Part shown: one piece after another, positions 1-15,778 of the stretch
Position numbering within the stretch: the first letter of the stretch is position 1
Layout of the letters: every line of letters starts with the position of its first letter
Source of the DNA: Panulirus ornatus
Lineage: Eukaryota > Arthropoda > Malacostraca > Decapoda > Palinuridae
NCBI RefSeq assembly: GCF_036320965.1
Contig: NC_092225.1
Coordinates: forward strand, 4,797,618 to 4,861,617
Reading direction: 5' to 3'
DNA: 64,000 nt
Made by a program: the position numbers and the translations under genes
Notes under the pieces: model-generated
Databases searched by the model: none
What the model saw: the letters and a program-made list of their open reading frames with translations, nothing else
Told to the model about the DNA's origin: nothing

Positions 1-108
1 CACTTTTCTCTCATGATATTTCTTCTCATGCCCAGGTGCATATTCACCAATAATCACCTATCTCTCTCCATCAACTTTCAGTTTTATCCATATCAATCGA
101 GAATTTAC
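1..108 (-). mobile_element. LINE-1F endonuclease fragment
   Basis: The plus strand here is the reverse complement of the endonuclease stretch around GAYAPGHEKK (residues about 105-135 of the 998-residue reference ORF at 44861-47857). It runs off the left window edge and stops at a short (AC)n tract, beyond which LINE sequence resumes in the opposite orientation at a much later codon. Too short to code for anything functional. Confidence 0.85.
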
Positions 109-116
109 ACACACAC
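107..116. repeat. (AC)n junction tract
   Basis: Five AC units sit exactly between the antisense endonuclease fragment and the sense C-terminal fragment. This is one of the few LINE boundaries in the window that is not a (TA)n array. Confidence 0.8.
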
Positions 117-937
117 ATTGGGAGGTGAGTTTGAATGGAGAAAAACTGGAGGAAGTGAAGTGTTTTAGATATCTGGGAGTGGATCTGGCAGCGGATGGAA
201 CCATGGAAGCGGAAGTGGATCATAGGGTGGGGAGGGGCGAAAATTCTGGGGGCCTTGAAGAATGTGTGGAAGTCGAGAACATTATCTCGGAAAGCAAAAA
301 TGGGTATGTTTGAAGAAATAGTGGTTCCAACAATGTTGTATGGTTGCGAGGCGTGGGCTATGGATAGAGTTGTGCGCAGGAGGATGGATGTGCTAGAAAT
401 GAGATGTTTGAGGACAATGTGTGGTGTGAGGTGGTTTGATCGAGTGAGTAACGTAAGGGTAAGAGAGATGTTTGGAAATAAAAAGAGCGTAGTTGAGAGA
501 GCAGAAGAAGGTGTTTTGAAGTGGTTTGGGCACATGGAGAGAATGAGTGAGGAAAGATTGACCAAGAGGATATATGTGTCGGAAGTGGAGGAAACGAGGA
601 GAAGAGGGAGACCAAATTGGAGGTGGAAAGATGGAGTGAAAAAGATTTTGTGTGATCGGGGCCTGAACATGCAGGAGAGTGAAAGGAGGGCAAGGAATAG
701 AGTGAATTGGAGCGATGTGGTATAACGAGGTTGACGTGCTCTCAGTTGATTGAATCAAGGCATGTGAAGCGTCTGGGGTAAACCATGGAAAGCTGTGGAG
801 GTATGTATATTTGCGTGTGTGGACGTATGTATATACATGTGTATGGGGGGGGGTTGGGCCATTTCTTTCATCTGTTTCCTTGCGCTACCTCGCAAACGTG
901 GGAGACAGCGACAAAGTATAATAAAAAATAAAAAGAA

Positions 938-951
<14 letters not shown>
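117..951 (+). mobile_element. LINE-1F copy, 5'-truncated, 3' end present
   Basis: Contains the last about 205 codons of the LINE ORF from NWEVSLNGEK onward, then the short-type 3' UTR: repeated GTATGT/GTGTGG words, a G-run, a pyrimidine-rich block and the terminal stem-loop at about 885-912. It ends in an A-rich tail that runs into (TA)n. Confidence 0.93.
119..725 (+). pseudogene. LINE-1F C-terminal coding remnant
   Basis: Encodes the region after the reverse transcriptase palm and the basic C-terminus with WFGHMERM. It is broken by a frameshift in the G-rich tract near 228-240, where the bases are fewer than in other copies, splitting it into a frame ending at 313 and a frame that is correct from about 235 to 725. 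The stop falls three codons before the usual one because TAC is replaced by TAA. No catalytic motif is present, so it is inactive. Confidence 0.9.

Positions 952-1017
<66 letters not shown>
952..1017. repeat. (TA)n array
   Basis: About 33 TA units between the A-rich tail of a plus-strand LINE and the T-rich tail of a minus-strand 3' UTR fragment: a tail-to-tail inverted arrangement. Confidence 0.98.
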
Positions 1018-1025
<8 letters not shown>

Positions 1026-1043
1026 TTTTTTTTCTTTTTTTTT

Positions 1044-1152
1044 GCTTTGTCGCTGTCTCCCGCGTTTGCGAGGTAGCGCAAGGAAACAGACGAAAGAAAT
1101 GGCCCAGCCCACCCCCATACACATGTATATACATACTTCCACACACGCAAAT
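1044..1152 (-). mobile_element. LINE-1F 3' UTR fragment
   Basis: Only the last about 110 bp of the 3' UTR, in antisense: terminal stem-loop, pyrimidine block and CACACACGCAAAT. It ends abruptly in poly(A) followed by (TA)n and mirrors the 3' end at 840-915, so the two form an inverted repeat around the (TA)n at 952-1017. Confidence 0.9.
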
Positions 1153-1164
1153 CAAAAAAAAAAA

Positions 1165-1172
<8 letters not shown>

Positions 1173-1246
<74 letters not shown>
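1173..1246. repeat. (TA)n array
   Basis: Preceded by a 12-A tract and AT-rich DNA; followed directly by LINE coding sequence that starts inside the reverse transcriptase, just after the FADD motif. Confidence 0.98.
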
Positions 1247-1248
<2 letters not shown>

Positions 1249-2063
1249 TGGCTGATTCATGTGAGAAACTGCAGAAGCTGGTGAATGAATTTGGTAAAGT
1301 TTGTGAAAGAAGAAAGTTAAAAGTAAATGTGAGTAAGAGCAAGGTTATTAGGTACAGTATGGTTGAGGGTCAAGTCAATATGGAGGTAAGTTTCAATGGA
1401 GAAAAACTGGAGGAAGTAAAGTGCTTTAGATATCTGGGAGTGGATCTGGCAGCGGATGGAACCATGGAAGCGGAAGTGAATCATCGGGTGGGGGAGGGGG
1501 CGAAAATCCTGGGAGTCTTGAAGAGTTTGTGGAAGTCGAGAACATTATCTGCGAAAGCAAAAATGGGTATGTTTGAAGGAATAGTGGTTCCAACAATGTT
1601 GTATGGTTTCGAGGCGTGGGCTATGGATATTGTTGTGCGCAGGAGGGTGGATATGCTGGAAATGAGATGTTTGAGGACAATATGTGGTATGATGTGGTTT
1701 GATCGAGTAAGTAATATAAGGGTAAGAGAGATGTGTGGAAATAAAAAGAGATTGGTTGAGAGAGCAGAGGAGGGTGTTTTGAAATGGTTTGGGCACATGG
1801 ATAGAATGAGTGAGGAAAGATTGACCAAGAGGATATATGTGTCGGAGGTGAAATTGACCAAGAGGATATATGTGTCGGAGGTGGAGGGAACGAAGAGAAG
1901 TGGGAGACCAAACTGGATGTGGAAAAATGAAGTGAAAAATATTTTAAGTGATCGGGGCCTGAACATGCAGGAGGGTGAAAGGTGGGCAAGGAATAGAGTG
2001 AATTGGATCGATATGGTATACCGGGGTCGACGTGCTGTCAATGGATTGAATAAGGGCATGTGA
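1247..2063 (+). pseudogene. LINE-1F C-terminal ORF remnant with internal duplication
   Basis: An uninterrupted 272-residue frame, 5'-truncated after the FADD motif. It carries an in-frame 33-bp direct duplication at 1821-1886 that repeats [10 protein letters not shown]. It ends in the longer C-terminus YRGRRAVNGLNKGM rather than YRG-stop, marking the longer subfamily. It lacks endonuclease and catalytic palm, so it is not functional. Confidence 0.9.
1821..1886 (+). repeat. 33-bp in-frame tandem duplication
   Basis: TTGACCAAGAGGATATATGT and the following 13 bases occur twice back to back inside the LINE coding region. All other copies in the window have one. Confidence 0.9.
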
Positions 2064-2371
2064 AGCGATTGGCGTAAACCATGGAAAGATTCCTGCGGCC
2101 TAGATGTGGAAAGGGAACTGTGGTTCGGGCATTATTACATGACAGCTAGAGACTGAGTGTAAACGAATGGGGCCTTTGTTGTCTTTTCCTAGCGCTACCT
2201 CGCACACATGAGAGGGGAGGGGGATGTTATTCCATGTGTGGCGAGGTGGCGATGGGAATGAATAAAGGCAGACAGTGTGAATTGTGTGCATGTGTATATA
2301 TATATGCGTCTGTGTGTGTATATATATTTGTGTACAATAAGATGTATGGGTATGTATATTTGCGTGTGTAT

Positions 2372-2775
2372 TGTGGAAGGTATTAAGAATATATGGTGTG
2401 GGAGGCAAGTTGTTAGAAGCAGTGAAAAGTTTTTATCGAGGATGTAAGGCATGTGTACGTGTAGGAAGAGAGGAAAGTGATTGGTTCTCAGTGAATGTAG
2501 GTTTGCGGCAGTGGTGTGTGATGTCTCCATGGTTGTTTAATTTGACTATGGATGGTGTTGTTAGGGAGATGAATGCAAGAGTTTTGGAAAGAGGGGCAAG
2601 TATGAACTCTGTTGTGGATGAGAGAGCTTGGGAAGTGAGTCAGTTGTTGTTCGCTGATGATACAGCGCTGGTGGCTGATTCATGTGAGAAACTGCAGAAG
2701 CTGGTGACTAAGTTTGGTAAAGTGTGTGAAAGAAGAAAGTTAAGAGTAAATGTGAATGAGAGCAAGGTTATTAGG
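2372..2775 (+). mobile_element. LINE-1F reverse transcriptase fragment
   Basis: Begins at [15 protein letters not shown] and encodes GLRQ(W)CVMSPWLF and [13 protein letters not shown], so the FADD metal-binding pair is present but the first catalytic Asp is missing. The usual QGC glycine is replaced by Trp. The frame ends at 2784 where the sequence runs into (TA)n. Confidence 0.92.
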
Positions 2776-2782
2776 TATATAT

Positions 2783-2846
<64 letters not shown>
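2776..2846. repeat. (TA)n array replacing LINE coding DNA
   Basis: Sits between VIRY and LGVDLAADG of the same ORF. About 100 bp of native coding sequence are absent and (TA)n stands in their place. The left side begins at native TTAGGTA and the right side at native ATATCTGGG. Confidence 0.97.
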
Positions 2847-6609
<3,763 letters not shown>

Positions 6610-6620
6610 TATATATATAT

Positions 6621-6850
6621 AGGGGATTAAGAATACTTCCTACGTATTCCCTGCGTGTCGTAGAAGGCGACTAAAAGGGGAGGGAGCGGGGGGCTGGAAA
6701 TCCTCCCCTCTCGTTTTTTTTTTTAATTTTCCAAAAGAAGGAACAGAGGGGGCCAGGTGAGGATATTCCAAAAAAGGCCCAGTCCTCTGTTCTTAACGCT
6801 ACCTCGCCAACGCGGGAAATGGCAAATAGTTTAAAAGAAAGAAGAAAGAA
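6621..6850 (+). mobile_element. SINE-like element (LINE-derived), copy 1
   Basis: About 230 bp. The head (AATACTTCC..TATTCC, TCGTAGAAGGCGACTA, GGGGAGGGAGCGGGGGGC, AATCCTCCCCTC) matches the LINE 5' UTR. The next block aligns loosely with the LINE start-codon region. The tail (CGCTACCTCGCCAACGCGGG) matches the LINE 3' terminal stem-loop. There is no coding capacity. This is the pattern of a non-autonomous derivative that keeps both ends of its LINE. Confidence 0.85.
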
Positions 6851-6858
6851 TATATATA

Positions 6859-6886
6859 TTTATTTATTTATTTATTTATTTATATA
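6859..6886. repeat. (TTTA)n microsatellite
   Basis: About six TTTA units between the tail of the SINE-like element and the antisense 3' end of the next LINE: tail-to-tail arrangement. Confidence 0.9.
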
Positions 6887-6894
6887 TCATTTAT

Positions 6895-9800
6895 TATGCT
6901 TTGTCGCTGTCTCCCCCGTTAGCGAGGTAGCGCAAGGAAACAGACGAAAGAATGGCCCAACCCACTCTCATACACATGTATATACATACTCGTCCACACA
7001 TGCAAATATACATACCTATACATATCAATGTACATATATATGTACACACACAGACATATACATATATACACATGTACATAATTCATACTGTCTTCCTTTA
7101 TTTATTCACATCGCCAGCCTGCCACACATGGAATAACAACCCCTTCCCCCCTCATATGTGCGGGGTAGCGCTAGGATAAGACAACAAATTCCCTGTTCGT
7201 ACACACTCAGTCTCTAACTTTCATGTAATAATGCACCGAAACCACACTCCCTTTCCACATCCAGGCCCTACAAAACTTTCAATGGTTTATCCCAGACGCT
7301 TCACATACCTTGGTTATATCCATTGACAACAGGTCGGCCCCGGTATAACACTTCGTTCAAATCCACTCTATTCTTTGCACGCCTTTCACTCTCCAGCATG
7401 TTTAGGCCCCGATCACTCAAAATCTTTTTCAGTCCACCTTTCCACCTCCAATTTGGTCTCCCACTTCTCGTTCCCTCCACCTCCGACACATATATCCTCT
7501 TCGTCAATCTTTCCTCACTCATTCTCTCCATGTGACCAAACCATTTCAAAACACCCTCTTCTGCTCTCTCAACCACGATCTTTTTATTTCCACACATCTC
7601 TCTTACCCTCGAATTACTTACTCGATCAAACCACCTCACACCACATATTGTCCTCAAACATTTCATTTTCAGCACATCCACCCTCCTGCGCACAAACCTA
7701 TCCATAGCCCACGCCTCGCATCCATAAAACATTGTTGGAACCACTATTCCCTCAAACATACCTATTTTTTCTTTCCGAGATAATGTTCTCGACTTCTAAA
7801 CATTCTTCAAGGCTCCCAAAATTTTTGCCCTCTCCTCCACCAAATGATTCTCTTCCCCTTCCATGGTTCTATTCGCTGCCAAATCTACTCCCCAATATCC
7901 AAGACACTATATTTCCTCCAGTTTTTCTTCTTTCAAACTTACCTCCCAATTGACTTGACCTTCAACCCTACTCTACCTAATAACCTTGCTCTTATTCACA
8001 TTTACTCTTAACTTTCTTCTTTCCTAAACTTTACCAAACTCCGTCACCAGCTTCTGCAGTTTCTCACATGAATTAGCCACCAGCGCTGTATCATCAGCGA
8101 AAAACAACTGACTGCTCTCTCATCCACAACAGACTGCATACCTGCCCCTCTTCCCAAAACTCTTGCTTTCACCTCCCCAACAACCCCATCCATAAACAAC
8201 TTAAGCAACCATGGTGACATCACACACCCCTGCCGCAAACCTACGTTTACTGAAAACCAATCACTTTCTTCTCTTCCTACATGTACACATGCCTTACATC
8301 CTTGATAAAAACTTTTTATTTCTTCTAACAACTTGCCACCCAAAACATATATTCTTAATACATTCCAGAGAGCATCTCTATCAAATCTATCATATGCCTT
8401 CTACAGATCCACAAATGCTACATACAAATCCATTTTCTTTCCTAAGTATTTCCCACATACATTCTTCAAAGCAAACACCTGATCCACATATCCTCTACCA
8501 CTTCTGAAACCACACTGCTCTTTTCCAATCTGATGCTCTGTACAGGCCTTCATCCTCTCAATCAATACCCTCCCTATTAATTTACCCGGAATACTCAACA
8601 CACTTATACCTCTGTAATTTCAGCACTCACTCTTATCCCCTTTGCCTTTGTACAATGGCACTATGCAAGCATTCCGCCAATCCTCAGGCACCTCACCATG
8701 AATCATACGTACATTAAATAACCTTACCAACCAGTCACCAAACAGTCACCCCCTGTTTTAATAAATTCCACTGCAATACCATCCAAACCTGCTGCCTTGA
8801 AGGCTTTCATCTTCCGCAAAGCTTTTACTACCTCTTCTCTGCTTACCAAATCATTTTCCTTAACCCTCTCACTTTGCACACCACCTCGACCAAAACACCC
8901 TATATCTTCCACTCTATCATCAAACACATTCAACAAAACTTCAAAATACTCACTCCATCTCCTTTTAACATCACCACTACTTGTTATCACCTCCCCATTA
9001 GCTCCCTTCACCTTAGTTCCCATTTGCTCCCTTGTCTTACGCACTTTATTTACCTTCTTCCAAAACATCTTTTTAATCTCCCTAAAATTTAATGAAACTC
9101 TCTCACCCCAACTGTCATTTGCCCTCTTTTTCACTTCTTGCACCTTTCTTTTGACCTCCTGCCTCTTTCTTTCATACATCTCCCACTCATTTGCATTTTT
9201 CCCTGCAAAAATCGTCCAAATCCCTCTCTCTTCTCTTTCACTAATAATCTTTATTCTTCATCCCACCACTCACTACCCTTTCTAATCAACCCTCCTCCCA
9301 CACTTCTCATGCCAAAAGCATCTGTTGCACAAGCCATCACTGCTTCCCTAAATATATCCCATTCCTCCCCCACTCCCCTTACCTCCTTTGTTCTCACAAT
9401 TTTCCATTCCGTACTCAGTCTCTCTTGGTACTTCCTCACACAAGTCTCCTTCCCAAGGTCACATACTCTCACCACTCTCCTCATCCCAACCTTTTCTTTT
9501 TTTTACTGAAAACCCATACAAATCTTCACTATCGCTTCCACAAGATAATGATGAGACATCCCTCCAGTTGCATCTCTCAGCACATTAACATCCATAAGTC
9601 TCTCTTTCGCGCGCCTGTCAATTAACACGTAATTCAATAACGCTCTCTGGCCATCTCTCCTACTTACATACGTATACTTATGTATATCTCGCTTTTTAAA
9701 CCAGGTATTCCCAGTCACCATTCTTTTTTCAGCACATAAATCTACAAGCTCTTCACCATTTCCATTTACAACACTGAACACCCCATGTATACCAATTATT

Positions 9801-10421
9801 CCCTCAACTGTCACATTACTCACTTTTCCATTCAAATCACCCATCACTATAACCCAGTCTTTTGCATCAAAACCACCAACACACTCATTCAGCTGCTCCC
9901 AAAACACTTGCCTCTCTTGATCTTTCTTCTCATGCCAAGGTACATATGCACCAATAATCACCCATCTCTCTCCATCAACTTTCAGTTTTACCCATATCAA
10001 TCTAGAGTTTACTTTCTTACACTCTATCACATACTCCCACAAAGCCTGTTTCAGGAGTACTGCTACTCCTTCCCTTGCTCTTGTACTCTCACTAACCCCT
10101 GACTTTACTCCAAAGACATTCCCAAACCACGCTTCCCCTTTACCCTTGAGCTTCATTTCAATCAGAGCCAGACCATCCAGGGTCCTTTCCTCAAACAGAC
10201 TTCCTATCTCTCCTTTTTTCTCATCTTGGTTCCTGCCAAACACAATTAGACACCCCAATCTGAGCCTTCAAGGAGGAAGAACACTCCCAGCGTGACTCCT
10301 TCTGTTAGAAAGTCAAAATACAAGGAGGGGAGGGTTTCTGGCCCCCCGTTCCCGTCCCCTTTTATTCGCCTTCTACGACACGTGAGGAATGCGTGGGAAG
10401 TATTCTTTCTCCCCTATCCCC

Positions 10422-10426
<5 letters not shown>
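6895..10426 (-). mobile_element. LINE-1F full-length copy, long-3'UTR type, decayed
   Basis: All regions are present in antisense: long 3' UTR (6895-7300), C-terminus (7301-7759), reverse transcriptase (about 8000-8900), linker (about 8900-9500), endonuclease (9503-10258) and 5' UTR with the palindromic TATCCC/GGGATA head (10415-10428). Several frameshifts and stops break the ORF. A small deletion next to the 5' UTR removed the usual ATG context. Confidence 0.94.
7301..10300 (-). pseudogene. LINE-1F ORF, degenerate full-length copy
   Basis: The longest surviving pieces are an endonuclease frame of 251 residues (9503-10258: LALIEMKL, GAYVPWHEKK, VIVMGDLNGKV, LNYVLIDRR, MSHHYLVEA, where the catalytic SDH is changed to SHH), a linker/palm frame (8724-9179), a palm frame (8044-8343) and a C-terminal frame (7301-7759, ending in the long form). 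The first palm Asp and the FADD region lie in different frames, so the copy is inactive. Confidence 0.9.

Positions 10427-10483
<57 letters not shown>
10426..10483. repeat. (TA)n array
   Basis: Lies between the 5' head of one minus-strand LINE and the T-tract tail of another: a head-to-tail tandem. Confidence 0.98.
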
Positions 10484-10486
<3 letters not shown>

Positions 10487-10515
10487 TTTCTTTTTTTATT
10501 TTTTTTTTTTTTTTT

Positions 10516-11948
10516 GCTTTGTCGCTGTCTCCCGCGTTTGCGAGGTAGCGCAAGGAAACAGACGAAAGAAATGGCCCAACTCACCCCCATACACATGTAT
10601 ATAATTACGTCCACACACGCAAATATACATACCTACACAGCTTTCCATGGTTTACCCCAGACGCTTCACATGCCCTGATTCAATCCACTGACAGCACGTC
10701 AACCCCGGTATACCACATCGCTCCAATTCACTCGATTCCTTGCCCTCCTTTCACCCTCCTGCATGTTCAGGCCCCGATCACACAAAATCTTTTTCACTCC
10801 ATCTTTCCACCTCCAATTTGGTCTCCCTCTTCTCCCTGTTCCCTCCACCTCCGACACATATATCCTCTTGGTCAATCTTTCCTCACTCATTCTCTCCATG
10901 TGCCCAAACCATTTCAAAACACCCTCTTCTGCTCTCTCAACCACGCTCTTTTTATTTCCACCCATCTCTCTTACCCTTACGTTACTTACTCGATCAAACC
11001 ACCTCACACCACACATTGTCCTCAAACATCTCATTTCCAGCACATCCATCCTCCTGCGCACCACTCTATCCATAACCCACGCCTCGCAACCATACAACAT
11101 TGTTGGAACCACTATTCCTTCAAACATACCCATTTTTGCTTTCCGAGATAATGTTCTCGACTTCCACACATTCTTCAAGGCTCCCAGAATTTTCGCCCCC
11201 TCCCCCACCCTATGATCCACTTCCGCTTCCATGGTTCCATCCGCTGCCAGATCCACTCCCAGATATCTGAAACACTTCACTTCCTCCAGTTTTTCTCCAT
11301 TCAAACTCACCTCCCAATTGACTTGACCCTCAACCCTACTGTACCTAATAACCTTGCTCTTATTCACATTTACTCTTAACTTTCTTCTTTCACACACTTT
11401 ACCAAACTCAGTCACCAGCTTCTGCAGTTTCTCATGAATCAGCCACCAGCGCTGTATCATCAGCGAACAACAACTGACTCACTTCCCAAGCTCTCTCATC
11501 CCCAACAGACTTCATTCTTGCCCCTCTTTCTAAAACTCTTGCATTCACCTCAGTAACAACCCCATCCATAAACAAATTAAACAACCATGGAGACATCACA
11601 CACACCTGCCGCAAACCTACATTCACTGAGAACCAATCACTTTCCTCTCTTCCTACACGTACACATGCCTTACATCCTCGATAAAAACTTTTCACTGCTT
11701 CTAACACCTTGCCTCCCACACCATATATTCTTAATACCTTCCACAGAGCATCTCTATCAACTCTATCATATACCTTCTCCAGATCCATAAATGCTACATA
11801 CAAATCCATTTGCTTTTCTAAGTATTTCTCACATACATTCTTCAAAGCAAACACATGATCCACACATCCTCTACCACTTCTGAAACCACACTGCTCTTCC
11901 CCAATCTGATGCTCTGTACATGCCTTCACCCTCTCAATCAACACCCTC

Positions 11949-11950
<2 letters not shown>
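10516..11950 (-). mobile_element. LINE-1F copy, 5'-truncated in RT
   Basis: Short-type 3' UTR (10516-10698), C-terminus and most of the reverse transcriptase. It is cut at native CCCATATA, where the ATATA of the element merges into (TA)n. Confidence 0.94.
10699..11950 (-). pseudogene. LINE-1F RT and C-terminal remnant
   Basis: Two overlapping frames: 11432-11944 with AFMDLEKVYD, GLRQVCVMSPWLF and [11 protein letters not shown], and 10699-11460 with the complete C-terminus to YRG. A 2-bp deletion near 11435, just after FADD, shifts the frame. GLRQG is changed to GLRQV. Confidence 0.92.

Positions 11951-12032
<82 letters not shown>
11951..12032. repeat. (TA)n array
   Basis: About 41 units between a truncated LINE and the first tRNA-like tandem unit. 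Confidence 0.98.
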
Positions 12033-12034
<2 letters not shown>

Positions 12035-12470
12035 TATGAAGGTACGCGTTCATATGCACTTTATTCGTATTCATATACCTCCGCGTTGTACAGTTAGGTT
12101 CAGTAAAACGCTATCAGCTGGCTATGTGCGTCTGTTCGGAAATAACCGGTATAGACCCCGTTGCTCACCATTGTGAGACGAAGGGTATTCGAGTACTTAG
12201 TATATCGAATAGTTGTTTCCTATTTTACAGTCCCATAGCCTAGCGGTTAGCATGCCTCTCTCTTGCACAGGGGTCCCGGGTTCGATCCTGGCTGTTGGAG
12301 GTTTGTATGTTCTATGAAGGTGTGCGTTCATATGCACTTTATTGGTATTCATATACCTCCGCGTTGTACAGTTAGGTTCGGTAAAACGCTATCAGCTGGC
12401 TATGTGCGCCTGTTCGGAAATAACCGGTATGGACCCCGTTGCTCACCATTGTGAGACGAAGGGTATTCGA

Positions 12471-12471
<1 letters not shown>
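12032..12471 (+). repeat. Tandem 278-bp repeat with tRNA-like module
   Basis: TTCTATGAAGG starts at 12032 and again at 12310, giving a 278-bp period. The second unit is cut by (TA)n at 12472. Each unit reads: GCGTTCATATGCAC, a conserved CTCCGCGTTGTACAGTTAGG block, GCTATCAGCTGGCTATG, a CTCAC-CATT-GTGAG hairpin, then (unit 1 only) a tRNA-like module. No open frame is conserved. The same unit occurs at 34990-35143 and 61931-62734. Confidence 0.85.
12230..12301 (+). other. tRNA-like module (SINE-type or tRNA pseudogene)
   Basis: TAGCCTAGCGG (12236-12246) resembles an A box, and GGTTCGATCCT (12279-12289) resembles a B box that lacks one base of the usual GGTTCGANTCC. The T-arm would have a 6-nt loop and no clean acceptor stem forms, so it is not a functional tRNA. 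It could act as an internal RNA polymerase III promoter. Confidence 0.65.
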
Positions 12472-13033
<562 letters not shown>

Positions 13034-13044
13034 ATATATATATA

Positions 13045-13119
<75 letters not shown>
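13034..13119. repeat. (TA)n array and T-tract
   Basis: (TA)n with one TTTA interruption, followed by about 18 T that form the antisense poly(A) tail of the next LINE. Confidence 0.98.
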
Positions 13120-13136
<17 letters not shown>

Positions 13137-13137
<1 letters not shown>

Positions 13138-15493
13138 TTATACTTTGTCGCTGTCTCCCGCGTTTGCGAGGTAGCGCAAGGAAACAGACGAAAGAAATGC
13201 CCCCCCCCCCCCCATACACATGTATATACATACGTCCACACACGCAAATATACATACCTACACAGCTTTCCATGGTTTACCCCGGACGCTTCACATGCCT
13301 TGATTCAATCCACTGACAGCACGTCAACCCCGGTATACCACATCGCTCCAATTCACTCTATTCCTTGCCCTCCTTTCACCCTCCTGCATGTTCAGGCCCC
13401 GATCACACAAAATCTTTTTCACTCCATCTTTCCACCTCCAATTTGGTCTCCCTCTTCTCCTCGTTCCCTCCACCTCCGACACATATATCCTCTTGGTCAA
13501 TCTTTCCTCACTCATTCTCTCCATGTGCCCAAACCACTTCAAAACACCCTCTTCTGCTCTCTCAACCACGCTCTTTTTATTTCCACACATCTCTCTTACC
13601 CTTACGTTACTCACTCGATCAAACCACCTCACACCACACATTGTCCTCAAACATCTCATTTCCAGCACATCCATCCTATTGCGAACAACTCTATCCATAG
13701 CCCACGCCTCGCAACCATACAACATTGCTGGAACCACTATTTCTTCAAACATACACATTTTTGCTTTCCGAGATAATGTTCTCGACTTCCACACATTCTT
13801 CAAGGCCCCCAGAATTTTCGCCCCCTCCCCCACCCTATCATCCACTTCCGCTTCCATGGTTCCATCCGCTGCCAGATCCACTCCCAGATATCTGAAACAC
13901 TTCACTTCCTCCAGTTTTTCTCCATTCAAACTCACCTCCCAATTGACTTGACTCAACCCTACTGTACCTAATAACCTTGCTCTTATTCACATTTACTCTT
14001 AACTTTCTTCTTCCACACACTTTACCAAACTCAGTCACCAGCTTCTGCAGTTTCACACATGAATCAGCCACCAGCGCTGTATCATCAGCGAACAACAACT
14101 GACTCACTTCCCAAGCTCTCTCATCCACAACAGACTTCATACTTGCCCCTCTTTCCAAAACTCTTGCATTTACCTCCCTAACAACCCCATCCATAAACAA
14201 ATTAAACAACCATGGAGACATCACACACCCCTGCCGCAAACCTACATTCACTGAGAACCAATCACTTTCCTCTCTTCCTACACGTACACATGCCTTATAT
14301 CCTCGATAAAAACTTTTCACTGCTTCTAACAACTTTCCTCCCACACCATATACTCTTAATACCTTCCACAGAGCATCTCTATCAACTCTATCATATGCCT
14401 TCTCCAGATCCATAAATGCTACATACAAATCCATTTGCTTTTCTAAGTATTTCTCACATACATTCTTCAAAGCAAACACCTGATCCACACATCCTCTACC
14501 ACTTCTGAAACCACACTGCTCTTCCCCAATCTGATGCTCTGTACATGCCTTCACCCTCTCAATCAATACCCTCCCATATAATTTACCAGGAATACTCAAC
14601 AAACTTATACCTCTGTAATTTGAGCACTCACTCTTATCCCCTTTGCCTTTGTACAATGGCACTATGCACGCATTCCGACAATCCTCAGGCACCTCACCAT
14701 GAGTCATACATACATTAAATAACCTTACCAACCAGTCAACAATACAGTCACCCCTTTTTTGATAAATTCCACTGCAATATCATCCAAACCTGCTGCCTTG
14801 CCGGCTTTCATCTTCCGCAAAGCTTTCACTACCTCTTCTCTATTTACCAAATCATTTTCCCTAACCCTCTCACTTTGCACACCACCTTGACCAAAACACC
14901 CTATATCTGCCACTCTATCATCAAGCACATTCAACAAACCTTCAAAATACTCACTCCATCTCCTTCTCACATCACCACTACTTGTTATCACCTCCCCATT
15001 TGCGCCCTTCACTGAAGTTCCCATTTGCTCCCTTGTCTTACGCACTTTGTTTACCTCCTTCCAGAACATCTTTTTATTCTCCCTAAAATTTAATGATACT
15101 CTCTCACCCCAATTCTCATTTGCCCTTTTTTTCACCTCTTTCACCTTTCTCTTGAACTCCTGTCTCTTTCTTTTATACATCTCCCACTCAATTGAATTTT
15201 TTCCCTGCAAAAATCGTCCAAATGCCTTTCTCTTCTCATTCACTAATACTCTTACTTCTTCATCCCACCACTCACTACCCTTTCTAATCAACCCACCTCC
15301 CACTCTTCTCATGCCACAAGCATCTTTTGCGCAATCCATCACTGATTCCCTAAATACATCCCATTCCTTCCCCACTCCCCTTACTTCCATTGTTCTCACC
15401 TTTTTCCATTCTGTACTCAGTCTCTCCTGGTACTTCCTCACACAGGTCTCCCTCCCAAGCTCACTTACTCTCACCACCTTCTTCACCCCAAGA

Positions 15494-15497
<4 letters not shown>
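13137..15497 (-). mobile_element. LINE-1F copy, truncated between EN and RT
   Basis: Short-type 3' UTR with a 14-C run (13137-13323), C-terminus, reverse transcriptase and linker. It ends at the codons for NLGVKKVVRVSELG, where (TA)n begins. No endonuclease remains. Confidence 0.94.
13324..15497 (-). pseudogene. LINE-1F linker, RT and C-terminal remnant
   Basis: Three frames, in order of translation: linker and start of palm (14725-15497, DDIAVEFIKKG), palm (13838-14731, with [34 protein letters not shown]) and C-terminus (13324-13956). Small deletions near 13952 and 14750 break the frame. All catalytic palm residues survive, so the breaks look recent. Confidence 0.93.

Positions 15498-15560
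<63 letters not shown>
15497..15560. repeat. (TA)n array
   Basis: 32 units between the truncated LINE and an unrelated flank. Confidence 0.98.
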
Positions 15561-15562
<2 letters not shown>

Positions 15563-15778
15563 TGGGCTAGAAGGTGCCATGTATGTCTCCTGCTTCGCCA
15601 TCTTACTGCCCACATGATGGAACTTACCGCCCAAAGAAGGCAGCACTGAGCAACCCATGCCACGCATCCTTCCCCTTGTGTACGAGCACCCGCTTGGAAG
15701 ACGACCAGAGCCGACCAGAGGACGACGCCGATAATTAAGAGCCATTGTAACACAAACTTCGCCAGGTGGTAGAGTGAC
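15561..15778. other. Unclassified flank
   Basis: Non-repetitive within the window, moderately GC-rich, with no supported reading frame. It leads directly into repeat U1. Confidence 0.5.

Larger units (their letters stand above)
1247..2371 (+). mobile_element. LINE-1F copy, long-3'UTR type, 5'-truncated
   Basis: Starts at [10 protein letters not shown] and runs through the C-terminus into the long form of the 3' UTR, which includes about 255 bp absent from the short form and a second hairpin (about 2190-2255). It stops at GTATATTTGCGTGTG, where it is fused without a (TA)n array to another LINE fragment. Confidence 0.92.

Noticed and set aside
12230..12301. Functional tRNA gene
   Set aside because: The B box lacks a base, the T-loop has 6 nt, and acceptor pairing is poor. 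It occurs as part of a 277-bp repeat.
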